DNA from: Galeopsis tetrahit
Lineage: Eukaryota > Streptophyta > Magnoliopsida > Lamiales > Lamiaceae
Assembly (NCBI GenBank): GCA_963675135.1
Contig: CAVLYN010000018.1
Span: 102,955 to 166,954, forward strand
Direction: 5' to 3'
DNA: 64,000 nt
Below, one piece after another: positions 28,992-38,535 of this stretch. Every line of letters starts with the position of its first letter. The stretch's first letter is position 1. Under the pieces are notes generated by a model, which had not been told where the DNA came from, made no database searches, and saw only the letters and a program-made list of their open reading frames with translations. A program made the position numbers and the translations under genes.

Positions 28992-29759
28992 ATGTATCAG
29001 TATCCATTTTTAGATTTCGATTCAATGAATAACAAAATGAATGATAATAAAATTGAAAGTCATAACAAACTTAAATACATCCATGAATATTTAGATGGTG
29101 AATTCTACGACCACGAAAAAAGAATAATGACAGGTTCTAAAACTGCTATAGTGTCAATTGGCGGATTCCCTATTGAACTATCTGATGATGGACTTCAATT
29201 TATGGGAAATTCTGTTTCTATTGAGGATATTTTAAAACAACTTTACAAAAGTGTTGGCATGTCTTCTTTTATGAGCTATTTGAATTCTAAAAACAAGACA
29301 CTAACAGAAATAGCTGATTTAACATTAGAACTCGAACATTACTCTGTTTTACATATGATTAACGTGAGTATTTTAGTGAGTGGAATTTCCATTGGCGTTG
29401 AACATGAGTTTTCCTCACAACGAGATATTGTGCATTTAAGTCGTGTTACTGTTGCTAAAACAAAAGCACAATCTTATCCATGCTTGGTTTTAAACAATAA
29501 AAAGTACTATCATGCTTATAAAAGAATATTGAAATTGACAGAAGAATCTCTTGGTGACATTTATAAAGATGATAACGAAACAAGAAACCTTTTGTTTCCA
29601 TCTGCTAAAGCAAGTGCTGTGATTTTAACTGGCAGTCTTAAAAACATGATGAAACTTGTGGCATTAAAAGATGCTGGTGGCAAAGAGCATGAATTTATCA
29701 AAGCATTAGAGAATATCAATGATTCTTTAAATAAGATTTTTCCGCAGTTTTTCAATTAA
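28992..29759 (+). CDS. Divergent ThyX-like protein
   Basis: A 255-residue protein, close to the length of FAD-dependent thymidylate synthase. C-terminal residues 200-255 (LFPSAKASAVILTGSLKN ... KEHEFIKAL ... IFPQFF) follow the ThyX LP-NLR-AQxEIR-PxxF pattern. Residues 137-142 read EHEFSS where ThyX has RHRxxS, and the later NLR arginine is lysine. The substrate-binding arginines therefore look replaced, and ordinary dTMP synthesis is doubtful. It starts 7 bases after the ITPase-like gene with GAGG, so the two are co-transcribed. It overlaps the convergent 29756 gene at the stop codons. Confidence 0.6.
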   Translation: MYQYPFLDFDSMNNKMNDNKIESHNKLKYIHEYLDGEFYDHEKRIMTGSKTAIVSIGGFPIELSDDGLQFMGNSVSIEDILKQLYKSVGMSSFMSYLNSKNKTLTEIADLTLELEHYSVLHMINVSILVSGISIGVEHEFSSQRDIVHLSRVTVAKTKAQSYPCLVLNNKKYYHAYKRILKLTEESLGDIYKDDNETRNLLFPSAKASAVILTGSLKNMMKLVALKDAGGKEHEFIKALENINDSLNKIFPQFFN

Positions 29760-30675
29760 TAACCAAGAAGTTTTGACAATTCGAATATTTCTTTAATTGT
29801 CATTACTTCATAGTGATTTAATAATTCTTTATTAAGTATTTTTAATTCCACTAGGCATTTTATAATGAACTTCTTGAAATCTTTATCTATTTCTTTAATA
29901 TTTGTATAGTTAGAAAGATGTTCAAGATCTTTAGACCAAGTATTATTGCTTCTCACTGTACCTATATGACCAACAGGTTTATTTTTGATACATAACGCAA
30001 ATTCATTATTAAAACCGAATAAATATATTGACTCGTAATAATTAATATTTGAAAAATCATAGAAATTATTATTTTGAATATTGTATAAAAAATCTTGAAT
30101 TTTAGAGTCCACTTTAAAATTATTTTTAATTTTGTCAACCATATAGTCTGATGGTTGATATAGATCACTAATATGAACTTGTGATTCTATCTTTTTTATT
30201 GTATCCAATGATTTATCTCTTTCAAAAAAAGTACAGTATAAATACCATTCTTTTTCAGGTATTCTAGATAAAATATCATATAAAGGCATATCTTCATATT
30301 CCATTAATTGTTTCAGTGTTATTGTAAATTCTAATTTATTAGACCCAAATGACGACTCTATTATCTCTCCTAAAACTCTACCTTGTAAGTCACTTACCAC
30401 TAATTTAAAATCTATAGTATCTTGCTCATCATTAGTAAAACCAAACCTAAAACGATAGCTATATTCAAATCATATTCATCAATTGCTTTTGCTATATAGT
30501 GCAGTTTATTTTGAAGTATTTCTTTAATTTTTTCGCATACGTGTTTAATGCCCACATGCTCTTGAAGATTTGTTCTATCAAGTTTTAATATGCGAAAATA
30601 ACCAGTTATGCTGCTTGCTGGATAATTTGTTCTACACGTCACATTATGAATTTGAAAAGTCCTAATTTCTGTCAT
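29756..30675 (-). pseudogene. YDF-family protein 1 (one frameshift)
   Basis: ATG 30675 (MTEIRTFQIHNVTCRTNYP) begins an 87-residue frame that stops at 30412. The adjacent frame carries the continuation (FRFGFTNDEQDTIDFKLVVS) to 29756. One indel in a T-run near 30437 joins them into about 305 residues. Shared family features are NNNFYDFSNINYYESIYLFG near residue 210 and the C-terminus FELSKLLGY. Last of four tandem paralogs on this strand. Confidence 0.65.
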
Positions 30676-30676
30676 C

Positions 30677-31612
30677 TTAATAACCTAATAATTTAGATAT
30701 TTCAAATGCTTCTTTATAACTGATATTTTTTATGTTTAAGAATTTCTGAACTTAATACTTCTGTTTCAACAAATATTTTAAACATTAGCCATTTTACTCC
30801 ATTGTTTTCATTTATTTTTACTATTAAACTCTACTTCATTTAATAAGGAATAATAAGTAAATCTTTTCTGAGAACGAACATAAGTAAAACTTATTCTTTT
30901 TTCTTTTCCTATGATATATTCGACAATAAAATGATAGCCAAATTCAGCATTTGAGGAAAAGTCATAGATATTTTCATTTTTAATTAATAATAATTCTTCC
31001 TTGAAAATATTAATTATTTTTTTATAAAAAGGAATTTCCCATATTGTTGAATCTTTTATAAAGTGTCCAGTTCTATCTTCATAAAAAATACTTGGCAATG
31101 ATCGGGATTCATGTTTCAATATAAATTCTTCTTGTGGTATAAAGATATTCTTTTTAGACAATCTTCTTCTAAAACAGAAAATATACTCACTTCGGATACG
31201 AAACGATTCTTCTCAGAACATTCTTCAATAAAGTTATATTTATGCAAAGAAAAGCTTTCATTTTTAATACTCCCTATAAGAATTACATCAGGAGTAAAAA
31301 TTTTTAACTTAAAATAAAGTAAATATGATCCGTTCTCTGAATAATTAAGGTGTATTGTCTCATGATTTTCTATTTTTACAATTAGCTCAAACAGATTAAT
31401 ATTTTCAGCAATAGGGAACAACTTTTCTAGCATGATTTCTTTGAATTCTTTTTCAAATCTATCAATAATAGAACTTAAATTTTCTACTACAACATAGTCT
31501 TCTATATTTTCAAATTTATCTTTTGAATCTATAATACAAAAAAAATTACATGCGTCTTCTAGCAAATCTCTTATATCAGGGTGATATTTAACTTATTAGT
31601 TGTATTTGACAT
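30677..31612 (-). pseudogene. YDF-family protein 2 (several frameshifts)
   Basis: Probable start ATG 31612 (MSNTTNKLN). An indel leads into HPDIRDLLEDACNFF, then a long frame to 31116, a second frame (30808-31161) with ENIYDFSSNAEFGYHF, and finally NISYKEAFEISKLLGY ending at 30677. At least three indels are needed. Its end abuts the start of paralog 1 by two bases. The most decayed of the four. Confidence 0.65.
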
Positions 31613-31671
31613 TGATTTTCCTACTAGTGAAAGTTAATGAACTATATAACAAAAAGAGTGCAATTGCAAAT

Positions 31672-32537
31672 TTAGTAGGTCAAAACTTTATTCAATGTGA
31701 AAAGTTCTTCAAGATTATTATAATCTTCTTTTGTAATAGATGAATGTATTAATCGCATTTTAATAAAAGCGTTTACAATGTCATTTTCAAAATCAGCTTT
31801 AGATTCATAATTTTGTTTTAATGCAGTACTATAATAACTATCTTGATCCTTTCTAGCGAAACAAATATATAGATAACTTTCTACTCCTATATAATACTTG
31901 GATTCCACAAAATCAATGTCTTTAAAATCAAAAAAGTTTTGGGTGTATAACATTGTTAAAAATTCATTTAAATAGGAGTCCATATTAAAATACTTTTTAA
32001 ATACTTAAATCCATTTTCATCAATTTGCTCAGAATAATAGCTTTTCAAGCGTTTGGTTATTGAATCTAAATGCTTATTATTTTCATAAAAAGGTGACATA
32101 ATAAACCATTTATCAATATGTTTTTCTTCCAAAAGCTTGCAGACTCTGAAATTATTTGGCTTCTTCAATTCTTTTGCTGTAACGTAAAAATAATCATCGA
32201 ACATATCGTCATTGATAAACCCAATTGTCTCTTTTTTATTATTTTGAATGCAAATATCAAAACAAAATTCACACTTGTTTATTTTTTGGGGATTTTGTGG
32301 AACCATCGAAACTTCAATTATCAGTTCTTTTAATTTTAAAGATTTAGCTATATATATTAGTTTTTTTTCTAAAATCAGCTTTGTTTTTTGAAGGAAAATA
32401 TTCATTCTTTTTGACTTCGTAAATTTCAGAAGCTTTTTACTTTGCCTTGATGTCATTTTCATGTAGTCATGTGACATCACTTCTATGGTTTTGCAATATA
32501 TTTCTATAATCTGAAATTCTTTCATTAAATTTTTCAT
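31672..32537 (-). pseudogene. YDF-family protein 3 (one frameshift)
   Basis: Likely start ATG 32537 (MKNLMKEFQIIEIYCKT). The first frame ends at 31968. The continuation (KKYFNMDSYLNEFLTM, then NFFDFKDIDFVESKYYIG) is in another frame to 31672 and ends LNKVLTY. A single indel in the A/T-rich stretch near 31990 restores about 288 residues. Upstream, it overlaps or abuts the end of paralog 4. Confidence 0.65.
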
Positions 32538-32541
32538 ACAA

Positions 32542-33414
32542 TCAATAATATAGTAATTCACTTATTTCAAAAATATCTTTATAATCTTTATTATCTGAAA
32601 GTTTTGAAATTTCAGGATGCAATACACCAACTTGACAAAAAATATCTAAAATTATCAATTTTAATTCATCTTCATTTTTATAATTTACATTTGGGATATT
32701 TGCACTTACTGTTTGAAATACATCAGAATGGTCAATAAACCCAAAATCTATATCAAACTGTTCCTCATTAGAAATAATATACTTGAATGTTATACACTCA
32801 ATAATATTAAAATCATATATATTATCATTCGTAAGTTTTATCATCGTTTTTATAAAATCGCATAAGAAAATATTATGTTGATCAACATGTGTAATAATTT
32901 CATTTTTAGTTAAATCATTAATAAAGTCTAAATCTTTTATTTTTTTCATTGATACATAAGAAAAAACGAACTCTTCCGGCTTCATTCCTTGAAGTCTTTT
33001 CAAAAATCAGGTTCTGGATCAATCAAATCTCCTTTACTAGGTATAAATCCACTTTTATCTTCGTCAATATCTAAAATATTATATTTATGTAATGTAAATT
33101 TTTCAAAATTTTCAAGTTCACCAATTAAAAATATCATTATTTGTCAATATAATCTTAAAATGTATAAGCATGTCATTCATTTTATATAAATTTAAAAATG
33201 AAGCACCATTAAATTCAACCTCAATGTCGAATTCGTAAATATTTAAATAAATAGCTACATTTAATAATTTATTTTCAAGAGTTCTTAATAAACAATTTTT
33301 AAATAAATCGATCTTGTTTGCAACTTCATTTTCAGTATTAATTTTAAATATATTACATGCAGTATCAATGAAATCTTCATTCTTAAAATTTATTCTAATA
33401 TTTTGCTTATTCAT
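32542..33414 (-). pseudogene. YDF-family protein 4 (two frameshifts)
   Basis: ATG 33414 (MNKQNIRINFKNEDFIDTA) opens the first gene of the cluster. The frame ends at 33118. A second frame bridges with IFLIGELENFEKFTLHKYN and a third (FLKRLQGMKPEEF) runs to 32542, containing NIYDFNIIECITFKYI and ending FEISELLYY. Two indels in T/A runs are required. Restored length about 290 residues. Confidence 0.65.
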
Positions 33415-33508
33415 TTTTATCCTATTTCAATCATAATAAAACTTATTCTTTGAAAAATCCAATAAAATCAGCTATAATTAAAGTTATTATCCCAATAGAG
33501 TGATTATT

Positions 33509-33921
33509 ATGAATCAAAAAAAGACTTCCAAGAAAATCTTGGGTTTATACAAACTCAATTAAAATTATCTATCACACAGCTAAGTGAATTATTCAATGTA
33601 AGACGAAAAGTTATTTATGATTGGTTTGATGGTGCCCAACCTGATCCTCACTCCATCGATAAAATTAATGTTATTCAAGATGTAATAAAAGAATTTTCAA
33701 TAACATTTTATATACCCAAATTAAAAACAGTTGGCATCTACCGTTTTAGGCACAGTTCTTTTATATCTGTAATCAATAGTATCCAATGCCCTCTTTTAAA
33801 ACAAAAAGAAGCTGAAATCAAGATCTCTCAGCTTTCTAATCGACTCATAAGTAAACATACAGTAAAATCCAATGTGATTATTGGATATGCTCATATGAAT
33901 GATATTGAACGAAGTATGTAG
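33509..33921 (+). pseudogene. HTH regulator with N-terminal frameshift
   Basis: ATG 33509 reads MNQKK and then loses frame at an A7 run (one A short). The downstream frame encodes LGFIQTQLKLSITQLSELF and NVRRKVIYDWFDG, a helix-turn-helix of the XRE type, then about 90 further residues ending at TAG 33919. If an A is restored, or slippage occurs, the protein is about 137 residues. The SUKH gene starts 8 bases later, which suggests a regulator-immunity or regulator-effector pair. Confidence 0.6.
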
Positions 33922-33929
33922 GCAAGCCT

Positions 33930-34391
33930 ATGTTAATAGACTTTCGTTGTGGACTTACAAAAGAGGAAATATTAAAATTATCAATCACTTTAAAACAAGA
34001 ACTACCACAAGATTACCAAGACTTCCTTGAACAGCGTAATGGTTGTTACATCCATGATTCGTATAATGTAAAGATTCCATTTAAACGTGTTGATGCTGGA
34101 TATCTTACATTTGATTTCTTTTTTGGGATGTTAAATGATAATAGTTTTTATGATATTATTTCATTCAATGAAGAGTTTATTCATGAAATAGAACACACAA
34201 AAGCCATTGCCATTGGTGATAATGGCGATGGCAATACATATTTTATTATTAATAGTTCGGCAAGAGGTGGTGTCTATTATTGTGACCGCATGAACATACA
34301 TAACAATAGAGAGTTCAATCGTTTATATTTTGTTACTGATAGCTTTTCAAAATTTTATAATTTAGTTATTAATAATATGATGCTCCAATAG
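33930..34391 (+). CDS. SMI1/KNR4 (SUKH) domain protein
   Basis: A 153-residue protein with the SUKH pattern: LPQDYQDFLEQRNG (the LPxxYxxFLxxxNG helix), then IAIGDNGDGNTYFI and GGVYYCD. SUKH proteins are often immunity proteins against contact-dependent or other nuclease toxins, but many have no known partner. No toxin gene is visible next to it. It overlaps the convergent 34369 gene by 23 bases. Confidence 0.8.
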   Translation: MLIDFRCGLTKEEILKLSITLKQELPQDYQDFLEQRNGCYIHDSYNVKIPFKRVDAGYLTFDFFFGMLNDNSFYDIISFNEEFIHEIEHTKAIAIGDNGDGNTYFIINSSARGGVYYCDRMNIHNNREFNRLYFVTDSFSKFYNLVINNMMLQ

Positions 34392-34797
34392 GAGATGGTG
34401 AACAAGGATTATCCAGTGCCTCCGATGCTCCACAAGTTTCTACAGGAGTAGATAAATAAATTATGACCAAAAATAAAGAAATCCAAAACAACATAAATGT
34501 TTTAGGGTATTTTGTTACAATTTTCAATCTGTTAATTTTGTTTGGTTTATTCCATAACAAAAATGCAGTCAGAGTAAAAAATACACTAGAAATTAAAAAC
34601 CCAAAGTGAAATGGCATATCGAGTGCTTGAAGTATGCCGCCAGAATTAAATAATCTACTAGACAAAGCTATATACGTTGCAGTGACAAAAACTAATAGGC
34701 AAAAAATCCCCATAAACAAACATAATACCGCATACATCATTTTTATTTTTGTTTCAATACTCGAAGAAGCATTTTCTTTTTGTTCTATATCTGTCAT
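34369..34797 (-). CDS. Hypothetical membrane protein (about 3 helices)
   Basis: A 142-residue protein with a charged N-terminus and hydrophobic segments at about residues 19-47, 66-84 and 101-116, then a short polar tail with two cysteines (ETCGASEALDNPCS). Its 3' end overlaps the SUKH gene on the other strand. No family recognised. Confidence 0.55.
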   Translation of the reverse strand: MTDIEQKENASSSIETKIKMMYAVLCLFMGIFCLLVFVTATYIALSSRLFNSGGILQALDMPFHFGFLISSVFFTLTAFLLWNKPNKINRLKIVTKYPKTFMLFWISLFLVIIYLSTPVETCGASEALDNPCSPSPIGASYY

Positions 34798-34844
34798 ACA
34801 ATTAATCGACTGTTTTAACTATATTACTCATTAAACAGAAACGT

Positions 34845-35813
34845 TCAACACTGAGACTCTAAAAAATACAAGTATTTCTCTAACTTTAAACGAAAATCAT
34901 CATAAGAAAGACTTATCTTGTCATAAGCTTGTTCGCTCTTTTGAACATAGGTTGGGCGCTGAAGAGAACCACCTTCTGGATTTGAGCTTACTGGTGTTGT
35001 AATCAATAAAGTTGAGTTCAGAACTTTATTATCGTAATAAAGTCTATGAGGCAATTGATAAGGATGGAAATAATAATCACCTTTATCAAGTAACATTACA
35101 TTATGTGGCGAGAGAGCTACATAGTCTTTTAAAACATGTTTATAAGCCTTCTTTTCACCGGATACTCTATTACTTACATAATGTCCTTCTAAACGTACCA
35201 ATTGAGAGATTTCAATATCCGAAAACCCTGTTAGTTTTTTCAATCTTCGAATGTTTATTGTCTTTTCAAGATTTAAAGAATCAAATTGTTGCGAACCTAT
35301 TTGTTTTAAACCTAATGCTTCAAGTATTTCTACTTGTTCATTGATTCCATTTATTTCTTCTTTAGTTAAAGAACTGAGAACTTTTTGAAGTTTTTCAATT
35401 AATTCTTTATCTTCAACTGTTAATTCTGAAAGTTTAAATTGTTGATTTTCTAAATGACCACTTAGAATTGTTGAAATAAAATCAAAACTATGTTCATGAA
35501 GTGATTCGACTATTGGAAGAGCATTTCCATTCATAGGTTCCCAAATATGAAGACGAACCTGCGTTTTTTGTTTGCAATCAGGAATATCTTTTGATAAATC
35601 AACAAGAACAATTTTATCGAATCCTAAAGCGTGCGTATAGGATCTATCACATATTTTTTCGAGCAATTCTTGTTTTGATAAAACATCTTTAATTAATGCA
35701 ACGACAGTATCTTTATTTAAAAGGTCTTTAATAAAGCTCATATCAGATTCTTTGATTGAATCTTGTATGTATTTATCCTTAACTGCCTGCAATAAAAAAG
35801 AATGATTCATCAT
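34845..35813 (-). CDS. Cupin-like protein
   Basis: A 322-residue soluble protein. Two stretches look like cupin metal motifs: LHEHSFDFISTILSGHL (about 103-119), where HEH plus a later His could bind metal, and FHPYQLPHRLYYDN (about 250-263). RLHIWEP precedes the first. A predicted helical insert of about 100 residues separates them. Small-molecule dioxygenase or isomerase activity is possible; substrate unknown. Monocistronic. Confidence 0.5.
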   Translation of the reverse strand: MMNHSFLLQAVKDKYIQDSIKESDMSFIKDLLNKDTVVALIKDVLSKQELLEKICDRSYTHALGFDKIVLVDLSKDIPDCKQKTQVRLHIWEPMNGNALPIVESLHEHSFDFISTILSGHLENQQFKLSELTVEDKELIEKLQKVLSSLTKEEINGINEQVEILEALGLKQIGSQQFDSLNLEKTINIRRLKKLTGFSDIEISQLVRLEGHYVSNRVSGEKKAYKHVLKDYVALSPHNVMLLDKGDYYFHPYQLPHRLYYDNKVLNSTLLITTPVSSNPEGGSLQRPTYVQKSEQAYDKISLSYDDFRLKLEKYLYFLESQC

Positions 35814-35876
35814 TTAAACCTGATCTGATTAGAACTATAGAATAACACATTTAGACAACAATTCAAGTTGGTAATA

Positions 35877-36062
35877 TTACCAGCCAGTATCATCTTTATT
35901 CCAATTTTCTTGTTCTTGTTTTTTGCGAGCAGCTTTAGATTCTTCTTGTCTAATTTGGGATTCTGTTGTGTAAATATTTTCTCCACAGTCAAGACATACT
36001 TCTGTGTATTGCTGAACATTTCTATGCGGGCATGCAAGGTATTTTTCGAGTCTATTTGACAT
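35877..36062 (-). CDS. Small zinc-ribbon-like protein
   Basis: 61 residues from ATG 36062 (MSNRLEKYLACPHRN), with GAGGA 8 bases upstream; a longer frame to 36092 is less likely. CPH and CLDCG supply candidate zinc ligands. The C-terminal half is a charged helix rich in Gln, Lys and Glu, ending DDTGW. Function unknown. Confidence 0.6.
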   Translation of the reverse strand: MSNRLEKYLACPHRNVQQYTEVCLDCGENIYTTESQIRQEESKAARKKQEQENWNKDDTGW

Positions 36063-36218
36063 GATGTTATCCTCTATGAAGTATGTCATCATTTTACACC
36101 TTTCGCATCAAGAACACAACTATTATAAAGATATTAAATACAATTTTGCATACTATAATACAAATTTGAAATTCTTGAATTTACTATGTATACTTCAAAG
36201 TTAATTTAGGATTCTATC

Positions 36219-36839
36219 ATGACAAAAGACGACTTATCATTAAGAGAAAAACAAATAAAAGAAATGATTACTTTTTCTAATAAATCCTATTTCTTTAATG
36301 GCGAGCGATTACCTATTGAACCCGACAATATTGTTGAAATACTTCATGAGTATAATTGCATTACAGAAAATGGAACGGATATAAACAAAAAACCATTCAT
36401 GAATATGTCTATTTTAGAAAATCATGATTTTGTTTGCGACCTAAAAGAACTGCAATATAAATTTTTAAGTTTTACTTTCAAAACAAATTGTAATATAAAT
36501 TTACAAATCGCAAAAGAATTGAACTTTAAAGATCATTATGTTACTGCATTAATTAATGAACATGAAGCTAAACATTCTTTTTATTACCAAATCCCATTAA
36601 ATTTTTTTAGATGCTTTTTTTGGGATGATGAAAAGATGGATACAAAGAATAACGCAAGTGCAACAAAAATTATACCAGAAGTTTGGTTATACTCTAAAAC
36701 TCTTGATTTTAAGAATGATGAATTATTTGCATATGGACTTCAAGACATGTTTATGATCCAAGGGATTGAAATAGCCATTAATGATATAAGAAACAATACA
36801 TTAGATGCTATTAAACAGTTTAAATTATTAAAATATTGA
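36219..36839 (+). CDS. KND-family protein
   Basis: A 206-residue protein with the signature SKTLDFKNDELF (about residues 160-171) and C-terminus FKLLKY. The upstream half (NGERLPIEPDNIVE) shares its general layout with the other copies but little identity. It precedes, by 47 bases, a pair of 123-residue paralogs that also end in hydrophobic-x-x-Tyr. Confidence 0.75.
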   Translation: MTKDDLSLREKQIKEMITFSNKSYFFNGERLPIEPDNIVEILHEYNCITENGTDINKKPFMNMSILENHDFVCDLKELQYKFLSFTFKTNCNINLQIAKELNFKDHYVTALINEHEAKHSFYYQIPLNFFRCFFWDDEKMDTKNNASATKIIPEVWLYSKTLDFKNDELFAYGLQDMFMIQGIEIAINDIRNNTLDAIKQFKLLKY

Positions 36840-36886
36840 CTTCAACCTTTGAAATCAAGTATAATTATTAAAATTAGGTACGAAAG

Positions 36887-37258
36887 ATGAAATCATTAGC
36901 TGAACTTACAGAAAATATTGGTCAACTTTTAAATGAACGTTGTAAAGTACGCTTTCACCGCTTAACGCTCTCAGAAGCTGATTGGGGTGGAGAAAATGAA
37001 AAACCAATGAATATTGCATCAGCAAATTTATTCGTAGATTTTATTACTCAATATACAAATAAATATATTATTGATGCTGACGATCTCTCAATCTTTTTAA
37101 ATTACGATGGTTCTGTTATTACAAGCTGGGCTGCAAAAAACACTGCCGATACACTTGATTTATTTTTTATGGAGAAGGAAATTGAAGTGTGTTCCAACGA
37201 ATTTGAATTCACATCTGAAATAAACGAAGAACTTTTCCAAAAAATCTCAAATTATTAA
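36887..37258 (+). CDS. 123-residue protein, WGG pair member 1
   Basis: Starts MKSLAELTENIGQLLNE and has ADWGGENEKPMNIASANLFVDF in the first half. The second half is acidic with predicted beta strands, ending FQKISNY. It is the same length as the next gene, with about one-third identity by eye, so the two are a tandem duplication (10-base gap). The GWxG-with-downstream-aliphatic pattern resembles a widespread family of small unassigned bacterial proteins. Confidence 0.65.
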   Translation: MKSLAELTENIGQLLNERCKVRFHRLTLSEADWGGENEKPMNIASANLFVDFITQYTNKYIIDADDLSIFLNYDGSVITSWAAKNTADTLDLFFMEKEIEVCSNEFEFTSEINEELFQKISNY

Positions 37259-37268
37259 GGTATAAAAA

Positions 37269-37640
37269 ATGAAAACAATGAACGAATTAGCAATTATCAT
37301 TGGTGAACTTTTAGATGAGGCATGTGAAACTCGTTTTCGAAGACTAATAGATTGCAAAGATGGTTGGGGCGGAAGAGATGAAAAGGCAATGCGTTTGGAT
37401 TCAGCAAATGAGTTTGTAAGGTTTATTGAACTTTATGTTTCTAAATATTCATTGGATGCCAGTGATGTAGGTATCTTTTTTAATGACGAAGGTTATGTCA
37501 GTACCAGTTGGCATGCAAAGAAAAGCTATGATTTGATTGATATAACTTTTGCTGATGGTATTGTTGGTGTTTATACCGATGGATTTGAAATTGAATCAGT
37601 TCTTAATGATGAAATACTTAAAACTATTTCTGAATACTAA
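37269..37640 (+). CDS. 123-residue protein, WGG pair member 2
   Basis: Starts MKTMNELAIIIGELLDE and contains DGWGGRDEKAMRLDSANEFV, aligning directly with member 1, and ends LKTISEY. Same operon. The conserved WGG core and the terminal Tyr are kept although most surface positions have changed, which suggests a constrained fold and C-terminus. The following 37641-37842 gap is AT-rich; a TTGACA (37792) and a TATAAT (37805) are present but too close together to call a standard promoter. Confidence 0.65.
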   Translation: MKTMNELAIIIGELLDEACETRFRRLIDCKDGWGGRDEKAMRLDSANEFVRFIELYVSKYSLDASDVGIFFNDEGYVSTSWHAKKSYDLIDITFADGIVGVYTDGFEIESVLNDEILKTISEY

Positions 37641-37842
37641 TTTGATAGCCTGTACTTTTCAAGTAAAAAAATAAAATGTATTTTTTAAATATATAGAAAA
37701 TAAATTTTGAAAACATATATGATAGCCTTTTTACAATCAGATCCTGAAAAATTTTATACAATCTAGATAGCCTATTTAATATTGACAGCAATATTATTTT
37801 ATATTATAATGCGTTCATATTATCTATATAAGGTTAAATTGC

Positions 37843-38532
37843 ATGTTTTCTGATGCCATTGATGAAAAACCACTTATTGAAGTTTTGAACTTTTTAACAA
37901 CTGTTGATCTTGATAAAAATTTCTGTCAAAAAATGGCATCTGCCATTAACATGATCAAATCGAAAGAAGATGATTTTAACCATTTATTCTATCCAGATTT
38001 CGATAAAGAAGTTTGGGGAGATGAACATGGTCTGATTCTTACTGCATTCATACTCAAAAACCCTAATATTAAATCAGTTTTGGGAAATGGTCTATTTTGC
38101 ACTGTTTTTGAAGGTATTGACGATTTGATCTATAAAGTATCAACCAATAGAATTCGATATGATGTTTCTTCTGACTTTTACAAACATTGTATCAATAACT
38201 CTAATCCTCTTTTCCCAAAAATTCATCAGCTTTCCATTGTTGGTAATGATTACTGTTTATCCACTGAAAAACTAACAGAAATGGATTTAACGGAATATGA
38301 AGAACTAGAACTTTACAGCCTTAATGAATCTGTTGCAGAAGGTGATATTTTACATTTTAAATCTTGTCTTCGTTATGGAACAAAAGCAACAGCAGAACAA
38401 ATGAAAGAGATCTTTGATATTCTTTACACACTTCATGATAAGCATGAATGCAGACTTGACATGTTTAGCTCTAATTTTATGTATCGTAGAGAAGAATTGG
38501 TATTTAATGACCCTTTGAGTATGGGTCATTAA
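37843..38532 (+). CDS. Small protein-kinase-like protein
   Basis: A 229-residue protein with kinase-fold hallmarks: LGNGLFCTVFEG (glycine-rich loop, about residue 81), LIYKVS (the usual lysine), and a C-terminal RLDMFSSNFMYR followed by LVFNDPL, matching a D-x4-N catalytic loop and a DFG-equivalent ND. It lacks the large C-lobe, like short phage-encoded kinases. Substrate unknown; it could equally be an aminoglycoside-kinase-type relative. Confidence 0.6.
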   Translation: MFSDAIDEKPLIEVLNFLTTVDLDKNFCQKMASAINMIKSKEDDFNHLFYPDFDKEVWGDEHGLILTAFILKNPNIKSVLGNGLFCTVFEGIDDLIYKVSTNRIRYDVSSDFYKHCINNSNPLFPKIHQLSIVGNDYCLSTEKLTEMDLTEYEELELYSLNESVAEGDILHFKSCLRYGTKATAEQMKEIFDILYTLHDKHECRLDMFSSNFMYRREELVFNDPLSMGH

Positions 38533-38535
38533 TTT

